Positions 14,701 to 18,841 of a stretch of 18,841 nucleotides of DNA are shown here, piece by piece. Below the pieces are notes generated by a model that saw only the letters and a program-made list of their open reading frames with translations, did not search any database and was not told the DNA's origin. Position numbers and translations under genes: made by a program. Source of the stretch: an uncultured Capnocytophaga sp. (GTDB lineage: Bacteria > Bacteroidota > Bacteroidia > Flavobacteriales > Flavobacteriaceae); NCBI GenBank assembly GCA_905372595.1, contig CAJPPS010000004.1, positions 1 to 18,841 on the forward strand, read 5' to 3'. Within the stretch, counting starts at the first letter, position 1, and each line of letters begins with the position of its first letter.

Positions 14701-14835
14701 AAGTTACAAGCCACCAACTTAGCACTTCTCTATGCCGATAAAAGGCTCAATGGTGATGACCCAGACTATTTAGCCAATGGCTATACGCCTATCTCGCCTA
14801 AGCGATTGATATTTACTTTACGTGTCGGACTTTAA
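11704..14835 (+). CDS. SusC/RagA-family TonB-linked outer membrane protein with short plug
   Basis: This 1043-residue outer membrane importer works with its SusD partner, the lipoprotein acting as a lid on the barrel. In order: a signal peptide (about 1-24, ending SFAQ); a carboxypeptidase-regulatory-like domain (about 28-99, GTVKDAKSIPLPGVMVRVKD); and a plug (about 129-205) with KPLWVLNGVIL, IESFNVLKDASATAVYGPRAIAGVVVITTKKG. The SusC barrel follows, ending PISPKRLIFTLRVGL. The link between the regulatory domain and the plug is only about 30 residues. I see no EVVVTGYG-type TonB box and no ALQGRVAGV-type segment there, so the first half of the usual plug appears missing. The motif AVYGPRAIAG also replaces the usual AxYGSRAANG. 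It is first in a four-gene operon, 11 bases before susD. Substrate is unknown; the linked protease suggests peptides. Confidence 0.92.
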   Translation: MNTLRTKMLLMLLLLCGAWQTSFAQEKLKVSGTVKDAKSIPLPGVMVRVKDTPQSTQTDAQGTYSIELTKGQTLVFSLSGMQSQEVTPTASTLLEITLQEGKATAGKTAKGTPMNTNTRGQTSISGETKPLWVLNGVILQDEIDLKPEDLVSDDAKMLIAAAIPGLTAESIESFNVLKDASATAVYGPRAIAGVVVITTKKGTAGSSSITYTNESTFRLIPTYGEYNIMNSQDQMSVIQELMQGGHYEFQTVVTQKNKGVVGKMYELFYELDNQGNSRVLNTEAGRRAYLQAAERRNTNWFKELFQTSILQNHTLSFSSGSEKSTYYASLSVLSDPGWQKGNTLNQYSGNLNANYNLSSKFRLNVITDLSYRDQTAPIQDGYNYALTRSRVLDAKEYYTMNYAPYNVFNELNNAYIDTDIATLRLQAQLSWKITPKIEATVMGAIRYQNNTQNTEYKENSNWVLSYRAMPNTTVRDNNTNLYKDPNDPFALPVVVLPKGGIREKRDRTSSANNFRATLRYNDSFVNGLHKVSLFGGFEMDNAKNTNDLNRNYGVLYNSGNYTSFSYLLFKKLQEEFRNYYTITDTENNNQAFFANASYTLKGRYTANGTLRYDASNKFGPSRYIRWMPTWNTGVKWDVTQESFFGALKPLSHLSFKASFGVTAVAPSVSNSLAQMYINNPWRNSNQRELGLEIQNIANHDLTYEKNQELNVGTELGLFKDRVNLSVEWFNRKSYDLIGDIVTQGTGGFTTKKGNMAEMRIRGLEVGLETTNIKTADFSWKTSFIYSRAKNEITKLLTTPTIRDMIGYSTSATSQGGFSRAGYPLKSLFSVPFDGLNDRGLPTFLNENNASTMSGIRFDSRDVDFLKYSGTLIPTDRGSLSNTLNYKGISLGVVFTYSYGNVVRLRKLSNIYSDYANIPRELNNRWQYIGDEHKTNIPVLYTTYMQNSYGYSEITQAYNTYDYSDIRIAKGDNIRLKEISVGYTFDKDFLRESRIRQLSVKLQATNLALLYADKRLNGDDPDYLANGYTPISPKRLIFTLRVGL

Positions 14836-14846
14836 CAAAGAAAACA

Positions 14847-16454
14847 ATGAGAAAAATATATTATACCTTAGCCATCACCACCTTGGCTTTTACCTCCTGT
14901 AATGACTTGCTGGATAGGATGCCTGATAATAGGCTGGTGATTGACTCTCCTGAAAAAGTACAGCAAGCCTTGACCAATGCCTATCCACAGATAGGAACCA
15001 CCCTTATCAGTGAATTTTCCTCAGATAATATAGATGATATAGGAGCGGATAATATCTATTCTAACTTCCTTACTAGGGAAACGGCTTATTGGCAACCAAT
15101 CTTAGAGTATAACAACGTAGAAGGGCTTCAGAATATCTGGGACTACCACTATAAAGCCATCGGGCAAGCCAATGCAGCTCTGGAGGGAATTACCACCACC
15201 CTAAAGAATGATCCATCACTGAATCCTGCCAAAGGAGAGGCTTTGGTAGCACGTGCCTATGCTCATTTCTGCTTAGTGAATCTCTTCTGCCAAGCGTATA
15301 ACCCTAATACAAGTAGTTCGGACTTAGGAATTCCTTATATCACGCGTCCTGAAGAGGAAATGAACCCACAACGCCAGCGAGGTACTGTAGCACAGGTATA
15401 TGAGCAGATTGCAGCCGACTTACAGGAGGGACTTCCCCTAATAGATGACAGCTACTATCAGATGCCTAAGTACCACTTTAACAAAAAAGCGGCTTATGCT
15501 TTTGCTGCTCGCTTCTATCTCTATTACCAACAATGGCAAAAGGCTTTGGAGGCTGCCAATGTGGTACTTACCACCAATGACGCTACCACTAAGACCCTTG
15601 TTCGTGAGTGGCTGGACTTCAGGGATGCTCAGAAGACAGGAACTCGTTCTATACCAGCTTATGCGCAAGCCTATGCTCGTGAGAGTGAGGTGGCGAACCT
15701 AATGCTACAGCCCGTGTATTCAGAACTCTCTACGGTGTATTTTGTAGAGACAAACCAACGCTTTTCTCACGCCTATAGAGTAGCTGAACAGGAAACCTTA
15801 TCAGCCCCTAACCTATGGGATGCCAATGGAGAATCCAAGAATAATGGCTATGAGTTCTACTGGTTTATGCCTTTTACCTCCCGTGCAGACCTTAGAGACG
15901 TGGTATTACAGTCCAAGTTTCCTACTTTCAAAGATGGTTCTTATACACGTACTATTCTAGTGCCTTTCACTACCGATGAGACCCTCTTGGTACGTGCTGA
16001 AGCAAAGATTATGCTTGGGCAGTTGGACAGTGCTGTAACAGACCTCAATATGTGGACTTCTAAGTATATGCGAGGAACAGTAAATTATAATCCTAATGGA
16101 AATACTTTTACCAAGGCACAGATTACTACTTTCTATAACAATCTTGCTTATAGCCAGAGTACCCCTAGTGGAGCTACTCAGAAGAAAAGGCTGAATCCTT
16201 CTTTCACCCTCTCTAGCGAGCAGGAACCTTTGATTCATTATGTGCTTCAGTGCCGCCGTATTCTTACTATGCACGAGGGACTTCGCTGGCAGGATATCAA
16301 GCGTTATGGTATAGAGGTAGCCCGCTACCAGCATACCAAAGAAGAACGAAATATATCCACCATACAGGGGATATTAGCCCCTACCGATGTAAGGAGAGCT
16401 ATACAGCTCCCTGGAACTGCTATAGGAGCAGGAATACAGCCTAACCCAAGATAA
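14847..16454 (+). CDS. SusD/RagB-family surface lipoprotein
   Basis: This 535-residue lipoprotein is the substrate-binding lid of the SusC importer. The lipobox FTSC places the lipidated cysteine at residue 18, followed by NDLLD, as is common in SusD proteins. The N-terminal MPDNRLVIDSPEKVQQALTNAYPQ segment and the long helical, TPR-like core (GQANAALEGI, KGEALVARAYAHFCLVNLF, AAYAFAARFYLYYQQWQKALEAANVVL) are the family's hallmarks. The C-terminal RRILTMHEGLRWQDIKRYGIE is the SusD C-terminal motif. Length is typical. It begins 11 bases after susC and is followed 16 bases later by the metallopeptidase gene, so the genes are almost certainly co-transcribed. No carbohydrate enzyme is encoded nearby, which makes a RagB-like peptide-binding role more likely than glycan binding; this is inference. 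Confidence 0.94.
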   Translation: MRKIYYTLAITTLAFTSCNDLLDRMPDNRLVIDSPEKVQQALTNAYPQIGTTLISEFSSDNIDDIGADNIYSNFLTRETAYWQPILEYNNVEGLQNIWDYHYKAIGQANAALEGITTTLKNDPSLNPAKGEALVARAYAHFCLVNLFCQAYNPNTSSSDLGIPYITRPEEEMNPQRQRGTVAQVYEQIAADLQEGLPLIDDSYYQMPKYHFNKKAAYAFAARFYLYYQQWQKALEAANVVLTTNDATTKTLVREWLDFRDAQKTGTRSIPAYAQAYARESEVANLMLQPVYSELSTVYFVETNQRFSHAYRVAEQETLSAPNLWDANGESKNNGYEFYWFMPFTSRADLRDVVLQSKFPTFKDGSYTRTILVPFTTDETLLVRAEAKIMLGQLDSAVTDLNMWTSKYMRGTVNYNPNGNTFTKAQITTFYNNLAYSQSTPSGATQKKRLNPSFTLSSEQEPLIHYVLQCRRILTMHEGLRWQDIKRYGIEVARYQHTKEERNISTIQGILAPTDVRRAIQLPGTAIGAGIQPNPR

Positions 16455-16470
16455 ACTAATACCCAAACAG

Positions 16471-17571
16471 ATGAAGAAAATAACCTACCTATTCTTAGCA
16501 GTCGCCCTATGGAGCTGTTCTGCAGATAATGACCTTGCCTCCGATAGTGTAATCCTAGGCGGAGATACCACCGAATCACAAGAACAAAAGGCACTGAACC
16601 CACCCAATCCTTTGGATACTTATATAGAGAACCATTTTACCAATCCCTATAATATCCGGATGCTTTATCGCTTCTTAGAACGTGAGACTACCCGTAGCTG
16701 GGTACTGACTCCTACTAAGTACGAGAAGGCGGTACAGTTTGCCACAATGTTCAACTACCTATTTATGGAACCTTATGTGGAGGCTACCTCAAGCCAATTT
16801 ATGAAAGAACACTCTTTCAATACGCTGATTCTCATAGGTGAAAATGCGTATCACGCCACTCGTATCCCAATGAGAGGGTTGGCAACCAATGGGGTGAAAA
16901 TTCACTTGATGAATATCAATAACATACGCCCTAATAATATCTATTATCTCAACGATAACGCCTTGCATACGCTCTATCACGAGACAGCCCACACTTGGCA
17001 CCAGTCTATCGACTATCCTAGTGATTACAAGCGAATTTCAGGGACTGATTACAAGAGTAATAGCTGGTCAAATGCTTGGTCAGGCACCGATTACCTCAAG
17101 GCCGGTTTCATTAGTGCCTACGGAAGTAGTAACTCCGATGAGGACTTTGTAGAGATGATTTCCCGTTATATTATCTACTTCAATGCCACTGAGGACTGTG
17201 ATTGTGCTACCACAGACACCTCCTTGGATACTGATGGAGATGGTTTCGATGATAGCCTCTATACGGCTTGGAAGCGTAGCTTTACCAACTATAACAATGG
17301 GGCATCGGTAACCTCCTATGAGTCGGCTCGTGTATGGGAAGAGCAATTAGCCCTTGCCAACACTAAGATTCGTTCTACTGAGACCTATACAGGGAAGGAA
17401 AAGCTACAGCAGAAAATGGCTGTTATCCGCCAATACCTCACCACCAATTGGAATATCGACTTGGACTTGCTTCGTAAGAAAATACGCCAGCGTTACCCTT
17501 ATGTGGCAGGACGTACCCTTAGTGGGCAAGCTGTTCCCCAGAAAGATTTTTCTGACTTAACTAATAACTAA
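16471..17571 (+). CDS. Putative zinc metallopeptidase lipoprotein (Peptidase_Mx1-like)
   Basis: This 366-residue lipoprotein has a lipobox LWSC with Cys16 lipidated, followed by SADND. The zinc site is His170-Glu171-Thr172-Ala173-His174 (LYHETAHTWHQ). A downstream SNSDEDFVEMISRYI (about 220-234) supplies a candidate third ligand, Glu224 or Glu228, as in gluzincin-like enzymes. This layout is that of the Peptidase_Mx1 family, putative zinc-binding metallopeptidases that usually accompany SusCD pairs in Bacteroidota. Between the third-ligand region and the C-terminal helical part (INxDLD-type WNIDLDLLRKKIRQRYP) is an insert with EDCDC and DTDGDGFDD (253-261), a DxDxDG loop typical of calcium binding. 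All catalytic residues are present, so it should be active, presumably cutting host or dietary protein at the surface for import by the SusCD pair. The start at 16471 gives a clean signal peptide. Confidence 0.88.
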   Translation: MKKITYLFLAVALWSCSADNDLASDSVILGGDTTESQEQKALNPPNPLDTYIENHFTNPYNIRMLYRFLERETTRSWVLTPTKYEKAVQFATMFNYLFMEPYVEATSSQFMKEHSFNTLILIGENAYHATRIPMRGLATNGVKIHLMNINNIRPNNIYYLNDNALHTLYHETAHTWHQSIDYPSDYKRISGTDYKSNSWSNAWSGTDYLKAGFISAYGSSNSDEDFVEMISRYIIYFNATEDCDCATTDTSLDTDGDGFDDSLYTAWKRSFTNYNNGASVTSYESARVWEEQLALANTKIRSTETYTGKEKLQQKMAVIRQYLTTNWNIDLDLLRKKIRQRYPYVAGRTLSGQAVPQKDFSDLTNN

Positions 17572-17577
17572 AAAGAA

Positions 17578-18841
17578 ATGAAAAAATATATTACTTTATT
17601 TTTAGCTTTTTCACTCCTTACGGCTTGTAGTTATAAGGAGGAAAATACATTCGAACAGAAAGCCAGTACCCGTACTACTTCCGTGATAGAAACCTATAAG
17701 AATATTCTGGAGGGGCACGATGGGTATTGGGTGCTTTCCTATTACCCAGGGGTAACTCGTAGTTTTGGGGGATTTCCTGTTGCCCCTCGTAGCCTTGGGG
17801 GATATACCTTTGTAGTGAAGCTTAAGGATGGTAAGGTAACAGCTTCTTCTGAGATAAGCAACACGAATGCTGAAGAGGAATCCTACTATACTTATTCTGT
17901 CACAGAGGGTCCTACTTTGAGCTTTGATACCTATAATCGCATATTAGACCATTTTCGCTTTGTTTCTGCCGTTTTTACCAATGCAAGGGGAGGAGATATT
18001 GAATTTATTTTTCTCAAGGAGGAGAATGGAGTCATTACCCTTAGAGGACGTACTTCTAATAACCTGATGACCCTTACTAAGCTTACTACTGATAGAGAAA
18101 CTTTCCTTAATAAGCTTCGTGAGAACACTCAAGCGCTTAAGGGGCAAGGGCTTTCTCCTATCACTATAGGAGGGCTTCAGGTGAAGCTTACTCACTTCCC
18201 TAGTTATCGTCAGATAGTCTTCAGTTACGAGGGAAATACAGTACAACGTGCTTTTACTATTACCGAAAAAGGGGTTAAGTTCTATGAACCTGTTGAAATT
18301 AATGGGGTAAAGATGGAGGAACTCTATTTCAATGAAGATAAGTCTGCTTTGGTAACTCCTGATGGAGCTATTTCCACAGCCTTAGTGCCTTGTCCTATTA
18401 CATTTACCACAAATGATCGCTGGATTTCAGTAGCTGAATATTATGCTTCACAAAGTTATATAGATATTCATAGTAACTTGGATTCTCAGGTACGCAATGG
18501 TAAATGGAGAAACTACTCCCTCAATGCTTATTTTTCTTTCAGACGATTGGCTACAGGGAATGATGGAGGAACTTCTACAGGGATCACACTGAGCTTAAGA
18601 AATGTCAATCCTAATAATGGTCGTTATACAGACTATTCTGTGGATTACGAAGCAGATTTTGTAGGAGTAGCGGGGCACCCCGACCAGATGGAAATCTTCC
18701 TGAAAGATCCTAACTATGCTAATGGTTGGTGGCAATATTTCCCTTATCTGAATCCTATCTTGGAAGAGGTAACCAATAATAGTCCTTACCGAATAGATGC
18801 AACTACCTATAATCAATATTACTATTTGTATAGTATCAAGA
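17578..18841 (+). CDS. DUF4302 domain lipoprotein, 3' partial
   Basis: The reading frame is open from the ATG at 17578 to the window end (421 codons, no stop), so the C-terminus is missing. The signal peptide ends in the lipobox LTAC with Cys17 lipidated, followed by SYKEEN; Lys plus two Glu matches the surface export signal known in Capnocytophaga. The N-terminal domain shows the DUF4302 pattern: HDGYWVLSYYPG, GGYTFVVKLKDGKVTASSE, SYYTYSVTEGPTLSFDTYNRIL, then GGDIEFIFLKEENGVITLRG. The region after about residue 280 (FTTNDRWISVAEYYAS onward) is less clear and may be a second beta-rich domain. It starts only 6 bases after the metallopeptidase stop. DUF4302 proteins commonly follow SusCD and Mx1 peptidase genes, suggesting a surface accessory binding protein; its function is not known. 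Confidence 0.85.
   Translation, partial: MKKYITLFLAFSLLTACSYKEENTFEQKASTRTTSVIETYKNILEGHDGYWVLSYYPGVTRSFGGFPVAPRSLGGYTFVVKLKDGKVTASSEISNTNAEEESYYTYSVTEGPTLSFDTYNRILDHFRFVSAVFTNARGGDIEFIFLKEENGVITLRGRTSNNLMTLTKLTTDRETFLNKLRENTQALKGQGLSPITIGGLQVKLTHFPSYRQIVFSYEGNTVQRAFTITEKGVKFYEPVEINGVKMEELYFNEDKSALVTPDGAISTALVPCPITFTTNDRWISVAEYYASQSYIDIHSNLDSQVRNGKWRNYSLNAYFSFRRLATGNDGGTSTGITLSLRNVNPNNGRYTDYSVDYEADFVGVAGHPDQMEIFLKDPNYANGWWQYFPYLNPILEEVTNNSPYRIDATTYNQYYYLYSIK

Overview
The window looks like chromosomal DNA of a Bacteroidota bacterium, most likely family Flavobacteriaceae and plausibly Capnocytophaga. The genus is inferred; the phylum is well supported. The evidence is: moderate-to-low GC; repeated -7 promoter boxes of the Bacteroidota form TAnnTTTG (near 779, 2453, 3786, 5424, 9272, 9913 and 11665 on +, and 5371 on -), two of them with a -33 TTTG at exactly 19 bp; a SusC/SusD pair; DUF4374 and DUF4302 lipoproteins; and lipoproteins with K-plus-acidic residues just after the lipid cysteine.

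Left part (1-4134). The window opens inside a BRO-N family gene whose start lies off the left edge. A compact oxidative-stress operon follows: ohrR (peroxide-sensing MarR repressor), ohr (organic hydroperoxide reductase) and an NfsB-like nitroreductase. Next is an AT-rich gene for a membrane-anchored protein with GEIHG and GSGH motifs, resembling the erythromycin-esterase/TraB/ChaN superfamily. Its natural start is out of frame by one base in a run of nine A. A small acidic helical-repeat protein follows. Three of these units end in related hairpin terminators, two of them identical over 39 bases including the loop.

Middle (4135-11356). rlmN lies on the minus strand and diverges from a two-gene outer-membrane uptake unit: a TonB-dependent receptor and a DUF4374 lipoprotein, the arrangement known from XusA/XusB xenosiderophore uptake. 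No XusC-like PepSY protein follows. After a clear terminator come a solitary Uma2-family nuclease-like gene with a textbook promoter and a solitary lipoamide dehydrogenase gene.

Right part (11357-18841). After a 347-base non-coding stretch, one tightly spaced operon (gaps of 11, 16 and 6 bases) runs to the right edge: SusC-like receptor, SusD-like lipoprotein, a Peptidase_Mx1-type zinc metallopeptidase lipoprotein (HETAH) and a DUF4302 lipoprotein cut by the window end. It reads as a surface protease plus importer system, probably for peptides or glycoproteins. The SusC has an unusually short N-terminal plug, and the peptidase carries a DxDxDG calcium-type loop. No sigma or anti-sigma regulator is visible beside it. 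No tRNA, rRNA, CRISPR array or insertion sequence was found.
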